Source: Nectonema munidae
Taxonomy: Eukaryota; Nematomorpha; Nectonematoida; Nectonematidae
Direction: 5' to 3'
Assembly: GCA_030549495.1 (NCBI GenBank)
Contig: JAUIRK010000101.1
Span: 1,039,842-1,103,841 of the forward strand
DNA: 64,000 nucleotides
The notes under the pieces were generated by a model. The model searched no databases. It saw nothing but the letters and a program-made list of their open reading frames with translations, and was not told the origin of the DNA. The position numbers and the translations under genes are program-made. Below, piece after piece: positions 12,673 through 24,339 of the stretch (within the stretch, counting starts at the first letter, position 1; every line of letters starts with the position of its first letter).

Positions 12673-13633
12673 GTGAATTGATTACTCTGTACTGAGACAC
12701 TTTGCTCTTTGAAATTAAATTTTAAAATTTATATTAATGTTAGAACTTTTAGAAACGAAATGTTACAAACCACATTACCAACAAAAAAGCAAACAATGAT
12801 GTTACATAATCTTAATAGTATTACACCTACGCATATATTCAGTTAGTAAAGTGAATTGTTTGAAAATGCATTTAGGACTGGGGTCTAAGAAATTTAGCCC
12901 TTTTAGTAGAAATTGAAAGTCTAAAATGTTTCAAAGAAAATTTGCTGCAGAGCTCCAATTTATATGAATCAGCTATTCCTTCTCTAAGTAATACGCAATA
13001 AAAACATGATAATGAAATTATTTGTACATAAAATAATACAAAATAAAGTACATAAAAATTTAACCAATCATATCCCAAGAAAAGCAAACGATAACGTAGG
13101 TTACTTTTGCTGTACTTAGATGAGTATAGCGGTACCTAGTGTGTTAAAGTTTATTTTACTTAAAGACAAACCTAACATTTACCATTATCCACAATATCAC
13201 AAAAGGCATAACTTATAAAAACACAAATTACTTTTATGAATAAACTTTAAATAATCTACCAATAAATTTTATTAGCAAAAATTTGAAGGAAATTTTAAAA
13301 AGAGTGTATTCAAGGCAAACTCAAATTGCATAAATTGAATCTCTTAATAAAGATGGCATAAATTTGAATTCTGCAATAAAAGGTTTGATTGTTTAAATTA
13401 GATATAGCAAATATTACGCTAGTTAACACCAAGTTTATTGTCTAAGTTTTTTTAGCTGAAATAATCTTGATGTGCTGAATCCAAAAATAACATTGGTTTT
13501 GCTCAATCAAATCAACTATCTGAACTAAGCTACCTCTTTATAAAATTCTTTTTCATTTCTTGAAATAAGCGAACTCTAAAGACTTCGCATGCGTCAATTG
13601 ATGAATTACTATTTTATTTTAGATATAAATAAA
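12673..13633. other. AT-rich intergenic sequence
   Basis: I recognise no gene, repeat end or RNA. The 71-codon minus frame at 12872-13087 is hydrophobic low-complexity sequence and not convincing. Confidence 0.4.
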
Positions 13634-15170
13634 ATGGCTTTGACCAGAACTTGCAAAAATAAAGCCAACATATTCTGCTACATCGGCGGCGAATATGCTA
13701 TTGTTTCTAACACGAAACGATTTTGTAAGGCGTGCTTATTATGCATACTTTGATATAAACTCGGTGATCAATATGCAAGCATGCACCGAGTTCCTGCGTA
13801 AATGGACCAAAGGCAAGAAGAGTTGTCTTCTGCACTTTTGGATTCACATGGTCAGGAGGCAGCCGACAAATCATGGCACTGATTGCTACTTCTGCCCTAT
13901 TGATGTGACTGGGATCAACAGAAAAAACCTCATGAGCCTAAAGTACCTGATCTTGAACCAGCGAATCGTCCTGTAGCTCAAGATGATGATGAAATTCCAG
14001 TTCCCGCCTTTAGAGAATTTTCGGAAATTAGTGATGAAGTTTCCTCGCGTAGTTAAGAAAATGAAGAAAAAGAAGAAGAGATTATATTTAAGATGATGTT
14101 CTACATTCCTTTTTTCAAAATGAGCTAAATGATCTCGTTCAAGATCTTAGCTTGTCAAAGTCCTCTGCCGAACTCTTAGCATCCAGATTAAAAGAAGAAA
14201 ACCTCTTCTCTGTCAGTGCTCGCATCACCTTTTACCGCAATAGAGATCAAGAGAACCTCCTTTTTTTAAAGAAAGGACTTGGTGTACTGTACAGGTATTC
14301 TTCAGCTTCTGCATAAACGTGAAGTGTCACAGTAAGAACCCAAAGTCTAAAGACTGCTCTCTATTTGACAGCAACAAATGATTGTTGAAATATGTTATGC
14401 TGCACAACAGCAACCCGTCTGTGCCTCTGTACCCTTGCTTACTCGACTATACTGAAGGAAAGGTAAGAAGCGATGAAATATGTATTGGAGAAAATTTGTT
14501 ATCATCAACATCAATGGTTTATTTGTGTTGACCTGAAGATGTTGACTTTTTTGTTAGGACAGGAGTCCGACTTCACCAAGTACCAATACTTTCTGTGCAC
14601 GTGGAAATGTAGGGACACTGCTTAGAATTACACAAAGAAGGAAGGGCCTGTGCGACGGGAATTGGTGCCTTGCAGAGCAAAGAACGTCATCAACCCTCTG
14701 AGACAGGATACTCTTTTAACCGCTGCATATCAAGCTTGGCTTGATTAAAAAGTTCACGAAAGCTCTCGACAAGGATGGTTACTGTTTCACTTACTTGTCC
14801 AAGGCTTTTCTAAGTTTAACCATAGAGAAGTTGAAAGCTAACATTTTTGATTGTTTTCAAATTAGTCAGCAAAAACTTTTTTGACAACAAGACTAGATAC
14901 TATGCAGAACTTATCAGCAATATGCAGATGCTTTCAGAAACCTCGGATACAACATGAGCATCATCAAAATGCATTTCTTATTTTTTTATATGCATCGGTT
15001 TATTGAGAATCTAGGATCCATGAGCGACGAGCAAGGAGTGAGAAAAAGATGAAGATCAGACACCAGGGGCGATGGGGTGCAGTCATGATAGCTGATTACT
15101 GCTGGACAATGAAGAGAGACATCCCTGTCGACAGGCATTCTGGGTATTCGAATAAACGGAAGTTAATGAA
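13634..15170 (+). pseudogene. transposase-like pseudogene, CYFC / SDEQG family
   Basis: From an ATG at 13634 (MALTRTCKNKANIFCYIGG) the sequence follows a multicopy protein family I know from arthropods and Hydra. A cysteine-rich N-terminal region carries EFLRKWTKGKKS and then TDCYFCPIDVTGINRKN (near 13880-13930). A helical linker (LSLSKSSAELLASRLKE) follows, near 14148-14200. Next are LLKYVMLHNSNPSVP (near 14375-14420) and PEDVDFF.RTGVRLHQ (near 14534-14580). The C-terminal FIENLGSMSDEQGVR (near 15000-15042) and IADYCWTMKRDIPV (near 15088-15130) complete the order. Several stops and frameshifts interrupt it. By abundance and decay it behaves like a mobile-element protein, but I cannot assign it to a named transposon superfamily. 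Upstream, TTTATTTTAG at about 13612-13621 could be an intron acceptor. Confidence 0.65.
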
Positions 15171-16271
15171 ATGAATTTTGAACAAAGCTGACGTAACGTT
15201 CAATTTACCGGTACTTATCTTTATCAATGTCTATTATTCGATTTATAGAAATTGAAGTTTGTAACATTCAAATAATAAATTGTATTAAAAACGGCTTTTT
15301 TCTTAAAAAACTACTACTGATAAGAAATATTAATAAAAATCAAGCAAAACGGTCACAAAAATATAATCGATTTATTCAGAAAATCGGATTTTAAAACAAT
15401 CAACTTAGTATAAAAACCGGACCTGAACGATAGGGACAGATGTCATTTTCAGATTCAGTGATGCAAAATTGTCCTAAAAAACAAAAAAATTCAGAATTTT
15501 TTTTTGTAACCCTGTGAATCAAAGCATTTATCATAACTTGTGTAATCTAATAGGGATAAAAGTTTTAAGCTTTAAATTATAAGGAATACTTTCTGGTCAT
15601 GGAAAAAAAGTATCTTATAGATTTATGTGCAATAAAAAAAATTTGCCCCCCTGAAAATTTTTTGGGCCTTTGTTCGAATTCATGACTACATTACTGTCTC
15701 TGATCAACTATAGCTCAAATTTGGATGAATGAAGCTGAATAAATTAAAAATAATATATTATAAAGTATGAAATAATTTATTAACTAAAAAATGAATCACA
15801 GATCACATAAAAAAGGTATCTATCTATTTTGATTTCAAAATATAATTTAATATTATTTCATTAATTTAAAGAAAATTTAAAATTTCATGAGATTTGATGC
15901 GTATATAGAGTATATCAACTCCACCAACGTCTGGTCCCAAGTCCAGAGTGAAAAAGGAACAGGGTTTTGCGTCAGGAAGGCCATCGGCATGTAAAAATTA
16001 AGCCAAATTTTGCAACTATATACTGGCATAATAAAAATTAATTTTAAAACTAGTAGCACTGCCAATGGTAGCACAAGGAAGTATAGAAGTATGTAAATAA
16101 AATGGAAATTGGCGAAGCTCAGGAGGGATCTAAAAGCAGCTCCTCACTCTTTCCCAAGCCAATATATATTTAATTGTAAGGTTTTTTTAACACGTTTTTA
16201 TTATCTTCTGATTATTATTATTTGAAACTACTGATATTTTCATTTGGCGTTGGGAATGCGAATACATTTTA
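15171..16271. other. AT-rich intergenic sequence
   Basis: Nothing supported. A 65-codon minus frame at 15877-16074 has no recognisable domain. Confidence 0.4.
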
Positions 16272-16394
16272 TTAACCCTATTAGTGCTGGGCAAAATTTG
16301 TCCGCTCAAGTGCTGGGGGGCGTAAAGTGCCACCCGCTATTTTTCTCAGATATTAATAAGTTTTTATAAATATTTTAAATGTTACATATATATT

Positions 16395-17265
16395 TCAACT
16401 ATGCTGAATTCAGTAGTGATGTACATTTTTTATCAAAATCAATCAAACCTGTCAAAAAATTGATTTATATTTGACAGCTCATCTCAAACAGGAACTATTT
16501 ATTTAAATAATTATATAAAGTTTTTTACACATGTATACCCATTTTCAAATATGCTGAATTCAGTGGTGATATTCATTTTTTATGAAAATCAATCAAACCT
16601 GTCAAAAAATTGATCTAAATGTGACAGCTCATCTCAAAAAAGAAACTTTTTATCTAAATAATTATATAATGTTTTTTACACATATACACCCATTTCAAAG
16701 CATGCTGAATTCATTGGTGATATTCATTTTTTATGAAAATCAATCAAACCTGTCAAAAAATTGATCTAAATGTGACAGCTCATCTCAAAAAAGAAACTTT
16801 TTATCTAAATAATTATATAATGTTTTTTACACATATACACCCATTTTCAAGCATGCTGAATTCAGCGGTGATATTCATTTTTTTTTATAAAAATCAATTA
16901 AAGTTATCAAAGCATTGATTTATATGTGACAGCTCATCTTAAAAATAAACTTTTTATCTAAGTAATAATATAAAGTTTTTTACACATATATACCCATTTT
17001 TAAGCATGCGTAATTCAGTGGTGATATTCATTTTTTTTATAAAAATCAATCAAAACTGTCAAAAAATTGATTTATTCCAAAAAGAAAGGATGAGGCAGGG
17101 TTTTTTAAATTAGAGAATTACGTTTAATAGAAATTATAGGGAGGTTATGAAGTTTACCGTGTATGCCATTTTACACACATATACCCATTTTCAAGTAGGC
17201 TGTGTTTACTGGTTATATTCCTTTTTTTTTTATAAATATTAGTCAAACCTGACAAAATAATTTAA
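16395..17265 (+). repeat. 151-bp tandem array, TTAA element copy 1
   Basis: About six monomers with a period close to 151 bp. Each contains GCTGAATTCAGTGGTGATA, then AAACCTGTCAAAAAATTGAT, then GTGACAGCTCATCTCAAA. The monomers near 16560-16860 are nearly identical; the outer ones are more diverged. Open frames of ~60 codons across them are periodic by-products of the repeat and should not be read as genes. Confidence 0.85.
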
Positions 17266-18179
17266 ATATGACAGCCCATGTCAAAATTAAAATTTTAATT
17301 CTTTTAAAGTTTTTATACATTTCAAGTATGCAGAATTTAATGGTAATGTTCATTTTTTATGAAATCAATAAAACCTGTCAAAAATCGATTAAACCTGTAA
17401 ATCAATGTCAAATATATAAACATGAAAATAACTTCTACTTGCAGTATTTCTCTGGTAATTATTTTCCTAATTTATTTAATAAATCAACTTTAGGTGTTTA
17501 ATTCACTCAAAATATTTCATTCTACAATAACTTATGTAACTCGATAGGACCTCCATCTTTTTGGCTACAAATTCATTATCGGCTCGTAGTCTCTACGTCA
17601 TATTATAATTTACAGTATGTAATTTTGGTATTCATTCTATGATGATCCTTTCTTAGTAGCTCTTTTTTCATTAGAAATTTATATTCTTTAATGTGTTTTC
17701 GCAAAAATTTTTATAACGATAAAATTATTTTTTCCTCTCTCAAAACATTCTGATTAAAGAATCTTCTTGATGCTTAGACTTTTTTTTATCAGTATCGTGA
17801 ATTTTATTATCAGGCCTGAATATTTCTCAACCAATCTCATTTCAAAGGTTTTTTTCTGATGAATCATTCGTGATGTTCATTGTTCAATTATAAAACGTTG
17901 TCCACGTTCTTCATCTAAAAAATTATCTCTTTGACGCAAAAGGAAAAAGATGAACAAATTCAATTTAAATTAAAAATATCTTAATAGTGACTAAATTCTC
18001 ACATATTGGCATCTGTGACATTTTTGATAAATCTGACCTATTCTAAATTTTCAGATTTCCTACCCATCTTAGCTAAATGTTGACTGTAATCCTAGATGAT
18101 AAGCTATAGATTTAAATATTTTTCATTTGTAAAAGAGGAACTTCTTTTTCACAGTCAAAATATTTTTGAAGACAGTATC

Positions 18180-19610
18180 TAGAAGTAAACCGCAAATCTG
18201 ATTCAAGCTTTCAGATATTTTAAAACCATAAATGCCAAACCTGAGACGAAAAATGAAACCAGCGTCTTCCATTTGGCATATAAAACGATATTTTATTTAA
18301 ATTTCAAAAATATTTCTGTAAACATTTGACGTAAATCGAAAATTTGATTGACACTTTCAGACATTTAAAACCTCTAAATGCAAAAAATGATTTCAGAAAT
18401 AAAAATTATCATGGTCGAATTGGTATAAAAACATATATTTCATGTAAAATTAGAGAGAATATTTTGGGATATAGTTTTCAGACATAAACCGCAAATTTGA
18501 TTGACACTAGCAGTAAAATCTCTAAATGCGAAAACTGTGTTCAAAAATGAAATCATAATGATCTATTTGCTATAAAAACAAATTTTAGAACTAAACGCAA
18601 ATTTAATTGATACTTATATGTATTTTCAAATTCAAACTGCAAAAATTGAGTCCATAAATGAAACTAGCATGGTTGATTTGGTATAAAAACATATATTTAA
18701 TTGTAAAATTTGAATGAATGTTTTTGGAGACAATTTTTAAATGTAAACCGCAAATTTGATTAACACTTATAGGTATTTTCACATCCTAAATGTAAAAAAT
18801 GAGTTCAGAAATTAAAACAGCATGATTGATTTGGCATAAAAACATATTTCAAGAGAATATTTTTGGAGACAATTTTCAGAAGTAAAGCGCAAATTTGATT
18901 AATACTTATAGGTATTTTCACATCCTAAATGTAAAAAATGAGTTCAAAAATGAAAACAGCATGATCGATTTGGTATAAAAACAAATATTTCATGTAAAAT
19001 TAAGAGAATATTTTTGGAGATAGCTTTTAGAAGTAAACCGCAAATTTTGACTGATATTTTAAAACCTCTAAATGTGAAAAATAAATTCAGAAATGAAAAC
19101 AGCATGGTTGATTTGGTATAAAACATATATTTCATTGTAAAATTAGAATGAATGTTTTTGGAGACAATTTTTAGAAGTAAACCGCAAATTTGATTGACAC
19201 TTATAGGTATTTTCACATCCTAAACGTAAAAAATGAGTCCAGAAATGAAACCAGCATGGCCGATTTAGTATAACACATATATTTCATTGTAAAATTTGAA
19301 TGAATGTTTTTGGAGGTAATTTTTAGAAGTAAACCGCAAATTTGATTAACACTTAAGTATTTCCAGATCCTAAACGTAAAAAATGAGTCCAGAAATGAAA
19401 CCAGCATAGCCGATTTAGTATAACACATATATTTTATGTAAAATTTGAAGGAATGTTTTTGGAAACAATTTTCATAAGTAAACCGCAAATTTGATTAACA
19501 CTTATAGGTATTTTCAAATTCTAAATTTAAAAAATGAGTCCAGAAATGAAAACAGCACGATCGATTTAGTATAAAAACATATATTTTATGTAAAATATTT
19601 TATTAGATAT
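18180..19610 (+). repeat. second ~150-bp tandem array, TTAA element copy 1
   Basis: About nine monomers, period about 149-153 bp, unrelated to the array at the other end. Recurring phrases are GTAAACCGCAAATTTGATT, TTTTTGGAGACAATTTT and GAAATGAAAACAGCATG. Read on the minus strand the monomers stay open for ~90 codons in places (18944-19488), giving repeated ICGLLLK-containing frames. I regard these as periodic by-products. Confidence 0.85.
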
Positions 19611-19935
19611 ATTTTTGATCAATCAAAATTTTGATTGACATTTTCTAAAAAGTAGCCATGATTATTGAAAAAATTAAATATATAAAGTGTTATGCGTTCC
19701 AAACTGTATATAATTATAAATTTATTAGGGTATTATATAATATAGATCCTAAGTTATAAGGTTAAGTACAGACAATGTCAAAATTTTAATTTTTAATTTT
19801 GATTGACAGTTTTGGACATGAAGGGGTCATTCAACTACCATTGGTTTCAAAAGATGCAGCTAGCGATTTTAGGAAAAGTCACAAAATTTGAAGGGATATG
19901 GTTCAGCCAATTTTCTACAATTAATTTTTTAGTGA

Positions 19936-19966
19936 AGGGGGGGGGGCGTTTTACGCCCCCCCCCTC
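19936..19966. repeat. G/C-run hairpin at the TTAA element end
   Basis: A run of ten G and then CGTTTTACG and nine C can fold into a near-perfect stem of about 12 base pairs with a very short loop. It lies just inside the right terminal repeat. A related but longer-spaced G-rich tract lies inside the left end (16313-16335), and the same motif recurs near 43156-43170 in copy 2. Confidence 0.7.
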
Positions 19967-19984
19967 CAGCACTAATAGGGTAAA

Positions 19985-20590
19985 AAAATCTTTAGTCTAT
20001 TGAAACAAAAATAAAAAGTTATGAGTATAAAAAATAGCGTTTGCCGCGATATGTATTTAAAAGGACGATATTCCCTGAATCATTTGCTTCCTGGCTTCAT
20101 TAATTGTGAATATTCAAGCAGTTAATATTATGTAATCAAAATATTCAATAAAAGAGAATTTCATTTCTCAGACAAATGTATTCTTTCGCATAAATTATAG
20201 TCAATTAAAACTTACAAATTTCTATTAAGCAAGAGAGACGGGATTTAAGAGGGCTGCTTTATAATATACAACCCACATACGCGAAATTCTATAAACTGAA
20301 TATAAATTTAGAATTAAAATCAGGCGTGGATCCAATTTCAATAGTGCCACACGTTTATCTTGTTCTATTTATATTAAAAATTATCTATGCAAAGAATTTT
20401 CTAATTTAAACAAAATTTAAAGGTGGCACTTCAGCAAAACATTCGAAGAAAAAAGAAATTCATAAGTGTTGAGAGTCAAGTGCGTGTATATACATGAATG
20501 AGACATTATATTGTGAGTCATTAACCTTTTTATATTACATAAACATTACTATTTTTTCTCTTCATTTAGCTTCAGTCAATATTATTTTGC
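19985..20590. other. AT-rich intergenic sequence
   Basis: No gene or repeat recognised between the TTAA element and the next transposase-like pseudogene. Confidence 0.4.
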
Positions 20591-20599
20591 TTCTTAAAA

Positions 20600-22036
20600 A
20601 TGTTAGTCAAGCGCAAGTAAGTTTTTTTATGCTTATTGAAGATGTGTGATTATGCACATATAGATAAATAAATTCTCAGTGCTAAATTGCCACAGTGCAT
20701 ATCGACAAGCTTTGAAATATTTTTTTATCTCCACAAGATTGAGGTAAAAACTGTTAGATAAATCTAGTAGGCTACCATTTTAACTTTATCCTAAATTTGG
20801 ACAAAGGCTGGCATACCCACTCGAGCTCCAAAACATGCTATTGCAAAATTCGAAAAAGTTTTCCATAATTGGAACTCTCTTCAAAAACATTAGGATTGTC
20901 TTACTTCTGGGCATAAACAAAAAGTTACTTAATTTACAGATAAACTCGATGATCTCTTTGACATTGCTCATGCAAACGCATTGAATATAATAAAACTTCA
21001 AGAAGACAAAGATTTTCTTATATCTCAAAGGAAAAAAAGGACTTCTTGGATCACTTGGAGGTATGGATACAATAGAGACAAGCCGGCAAATGAGAACTCA
21101 TCAAAGAAAAGAAGCAGAGCTCAAACGTCAAAATTGATCAGAAAAAGAACTAGAAAAATATCAAAAAAATTTAGTTCTTTTAGATGATTCTTCTTCTTCT
21201 GAAGATAATAATGAAAATTCACGCGATTTGGATGCACTTGAAGAGAATGAAAAGGATAGTCCCAAAATCAAGAAAAGAGCATCAATTAATGTTTTAACAA
21301 GACTCACAACAGCATTAGATAGAACTAAAATTTTCTCAAGGAAATTACTTATGTTCTCAATGATTTCTATTCTCAATGATGATGTAAACACTCTAAATAT
21401 TAACAGAAACTCCATTCAAAAGGCACGAATCAAAAACCGTGACATGAAGCCAAAAAAACTTGGATGTAATTTTTCTTCAGTTGTTTTACTAACTCTTCAA
21501 TGAGATGGTAAATGGATGGAAGATTTAACACGTTGATTGTCTTCCGATTGGTGTATCTGGTGATAGAATGGACCAAAAGTTGACGTTAGGAACCGGTAAG
21601 GCATAGGTGACAGTGCTATTAGAATGCTTGAAAGACTGGCATATTCAAGAACAGATAGTTGGATTATGTTTTGACACAACAGCTTCAAATACTGAAAAAC
21701 ATTCGGGTGTTTGTACTTTAATTGAAAAAGAACTAAAAAAAGTCTTTTCTATTTTGCATGTTGCCAGCATGTTTTAGAATTAGTTATAGGAGCTGAATTT
21801 ATGACTCTTTCAGAGGATCTTTGAAAGTTGTTAAAAACCTTCCTGTTGTTAATGACCGAGTAGAAAGAGGAGTTGCTCTTATTCAAGACTTTAATAGATT
21901 TTTGATAAAGAATGAAGATCAACTTCAATTTCTTTTGCAAGTAGTTTTTAACATAGAAAGTTACTTCCAAAGTGTACCAAAAATATTTTTACAAAAAATA
22001 AAAAATAAATATTTTTGTTTTGAAAAAACTTATTAA
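20600..22036 (+). pseudogene. transposase-like pseudogene, LFDIAHANAL / FDTTASNT family
   Basis: A short first exon is plausible at 20600 (MLVKRK, followed by GTAAGT). The body starts near 20805 with IPTRAPKHAIAKFEKVFHNW and continues through LDDLFDIAHANAL (near 20945-20985) and EDKDFLISQRKK (near 21003-21040). After a charged linker comes the IKNRDMKPKK region (near 21428-21460). LPIGVSGD and GLCFDTTASNTEKHSG (near 21662-21712) follow. This order matches a repeated invertebrate family that I know only as uncharacterised proteins. The FDTTASNT phrase sits where a DDE-type nuclease would have an acidic residue, which is an inference. Several frame changes and stops are present and the C-terminus is missing or unrecognisable. 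Confidence 0.6.
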
Positions 22037-22039
22037 AAA

Positions 22040-22770
22040 ATAATAAAATGAAATATTTTTTAATATAATAATTTTAAAATTAAAAGTTGTGTATTTATAA
22101 TGATTTTGTTAAAATCTTTTTGAAAAATTTCAATTCAAACCTTGATGGGCACCTATAAATGTCAATTAAATGTAAACAATTTTTGCGTAATTTTTTTTCC
22201 TCTTAATATAACAGCTTAAAAGTGTAGCAGACGTTGTACAACAAATTTATTTTTTTCTGGCTTTTTAAGAGCCGTCCTAATGTGCAGTGTTCAACCCAAT
22301 CCCCTACTAAATATCTTTGATATTATTTATAAAAAAGTTTTGAGGACATTAATATTAGAATATGATAAAATTCAGTCACATGTTAATTCCAGCGTTAAAC
22401 CGCCACCACTACCGTTTCAACACGCTTGGCTATATGCATGGAGTGCCGACGCTTGTTTATTGGGGTACGCGGTGTGCTCTTGATTATTATCATTATGAAA
22501 ACAATGATGTAAAGAATGCGAGGTCCTCAGTGGAGAAAGATAGTTTATTTTGCTAACGTGCGTTATATATTATTATTATTATATTTGGAAAAGGTTTCTT
22601 CTGCTGCAAGAAACAACTACAAATATGAATAAAAGTTTAAGAAAGATAAAATAGAAAATGTTGTTTTAATTTACAATTCGATCCGAATACTATCTCTTTC
22701 TATTTAAAATATAAAAGAGAAAATAGCAATAAATAAGTTATTTATTTAAAGACAATATCAGAAGAAAATT
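22040..22770. other. intergenic sequence
   Basis: A GC-richer patch at about 22380-22500 stands out from the surrounding AT-rich DNA. Its reading frames in two phases are short and unrecognised. No other feature seen. Confidence 0.35.
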
Positions 22771-23720
22771 GCAGTAAAATCTGGCTACCTCATAATTGCG
22801 ACCTTATTTTGTGATGACGTATTTTTAACGATATATTTTTGGCACAAGTTTTCTCAGTAGAACGACCACTCCCCTAATTCGGCATTACGACTAGTTACTT
22901 TGTTCTGTTAGAAAACGCATCAATATTACGACCAGTACAGAGGCGTACACAAAGGGGGCAAGAGAGGGCAAAGCCCCCTTAAAAAGATCTTTTGCCCCTC
23001 CTCCCCGTAGTAAAAACACATAAGATGAAGCTTATGCAAAAAAGAGCTGTCAATGAATAGTAAGGAGACTCCTTAAAATATGAGAAGTACAGAATATTCT
23101 ATATTATATAAATGCAAGTAATGATGTGACTTGTGCTTAGAAAATCAAGTGAAAAAGCAAAAAGGCTACCTTAGAACAAACCCCTACATGGCTTGTTCGG
23201 TAATGCTCATCTTATGAGAAAATAACAGCACGAGTGATAATTACAGATGTACATCAAATATAAGTCCATTTGTTTGCCATTTACATTTGTCTAGTATAGT
23301 ATGTAATCTGTTACAGTCTTACTCTTGCGTTAATAAAGCAAAACCAAAAAGATTATGTCCAACATTAAAAATAAGTTTATACAAGTCATATTTATAATTG
23401 CATTATAAAATTAACCTTTACTCGAGGAAATTGAAAAAACGATTTATAACAAATATTTTTGTAATAAAATAAAACATTAAATTTAATAAAGAAAATGTTG
23501 TAAGGAATATTTTTGGACAAAGTATGTGTATTTATTGCTTTAATATATAATTTACCATGTGTTTTTACAATTACAACATAAAAATAAAGTATGATCCTTG
23601 CAAATATATTTGCCACACTGACTACACTTTCTTGTTCTCCTTTTCTAGGCTTACAATTAGTCGAAGAGCAGTAACCTTTAACGACCGTACCACAAATTGG
23701 AAAATTTTTATCTTTGGCGC

Positions 23721-23992
23721 CAGTGGTGGATCCAGAAATTTCTTATAGGGGGGCCGAAATCTATTTATTTTTTTTGCAATTTTGCTAAAAGTCTTCAGAG
23801 AATACGACAGCTATATTATGTGTTTTAGAATCACTAATTACCTATGTTTTCATATTTTTAACATTATTTTGCCATGAATAAATTGCAAAAATTTATTTTT
23901 TATACATGTAAGAGTATACATTAGTAAGGGTATTTTTCGAAGCCATTTTAAATAGAGAGGCACATGAGGCCTCTCCCTTGGATCCGCCACTG
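23721..23992. mobile_element. hAT-type MITE (272 bp)
   Basis: The terminal inverted repeats are CAGTGGTGGATCCAG on the left and CTTGGATCCGCCACTG on the right. A perfect 8-bp target-site duplication TTTGGCGC lies at 23713-23720 and 23993-24000. There is no coding capacity. TIR type and 8-bp duplication together identify a non-autonomous hAT insertion, and the perfect duplication suggests limited age. Confidence 0.85.
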
Positions 23993-24184
23993 TTTGGCGC
24001 ATATACACAATTAACCACACATGAAAAATCTGTCAACATAAATACTAGAACCAGGAAATAAGCACAAAACTAAAACTAATCTTTTCACAATATTTGTAAA
24101 TTTGGAATACTCCATATCTAAAATTCGAGTCTGATATATTTCACTAGAAAAAACATAAAAATTCTATAGCTTATCTATAGTTGC

Positions 24185-24330
24185 ACAGTTTGTTGAAGAC
24201 TAATATTGGCGTGAGAAATTTGTTTTCCTTTGGGTTCGAATCCCAGCGATGCCATCGACTTATGATAAAAAAGTTCATCAGTGCAGATATGGAAGTTTCT
24301 ACTTCCCTTGCCTGAAACACCCTGTCAAAA
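24185..24330 (+). repeat. tRNA-like SINE or tRNA pseudogene
   Basis: A good B box with T-stem, TGGGTTCGAATCCCAGCGATG, lies at about 24232-24252 and is followed by a non-tRNA body ending in an A-rich stretch. The 5' half does not fold into a clear D-arm/anticodon arm. I therefore read it as a SINE or decayed tRNA copy and not as a working tRNA gene. Confidence 0.4.
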
Positions 24331-24339
24331 AAAAAAAAT

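Larger units (their letters stand above)
16276..19980 (+). mobile_element. non-autonomous TTAA (piggyBac-like) element, copy 1
   Basis: The left end is TTAA (16272-16275) followed by CCCTATTAGTGCTGGGC. The right end is GCACTAATAGGG, ending at 19980, followed by TAAA, probably a mutated TTAA. These CCC...GGG ends with TTAA fit piggyBac-type transposition. The 3.7 kb interior holds no transposase. It consists of two tandem arrays of different ~150-bp monomers near the two ends and a unique ~0.9 kb centre. Copy 2 at 35339-43222 is the same element in inverted orientation. It therefore depends on a transposase made elsewhere. Confidence 0.8.

Noticed and set aside
16395-17265. CRISPR-like repeat array
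   Set aside because: The repeats are ~151 bp without unique spacers, inside a eukaryotic transposon.
18944-19488. Minus-strand protein genes of ~90 residues
   Set aside because: They repeat with the ~150-bp satellite period and break where monomers vary; they are by-products of the array. The same holds for 16582-16918 and 35877-36068.
22939-23020. hAT-type MITE starting CAGAGGCGTACAC
   Set aside because: One end only; no inverted partner identified nearby.
24232-24252. Working tRNA gene
   Set aside because: The T-arm is good, but I could not fold matching D and anticodon arms upstream, and the sequence continues into an unrelated body as in a SINE.
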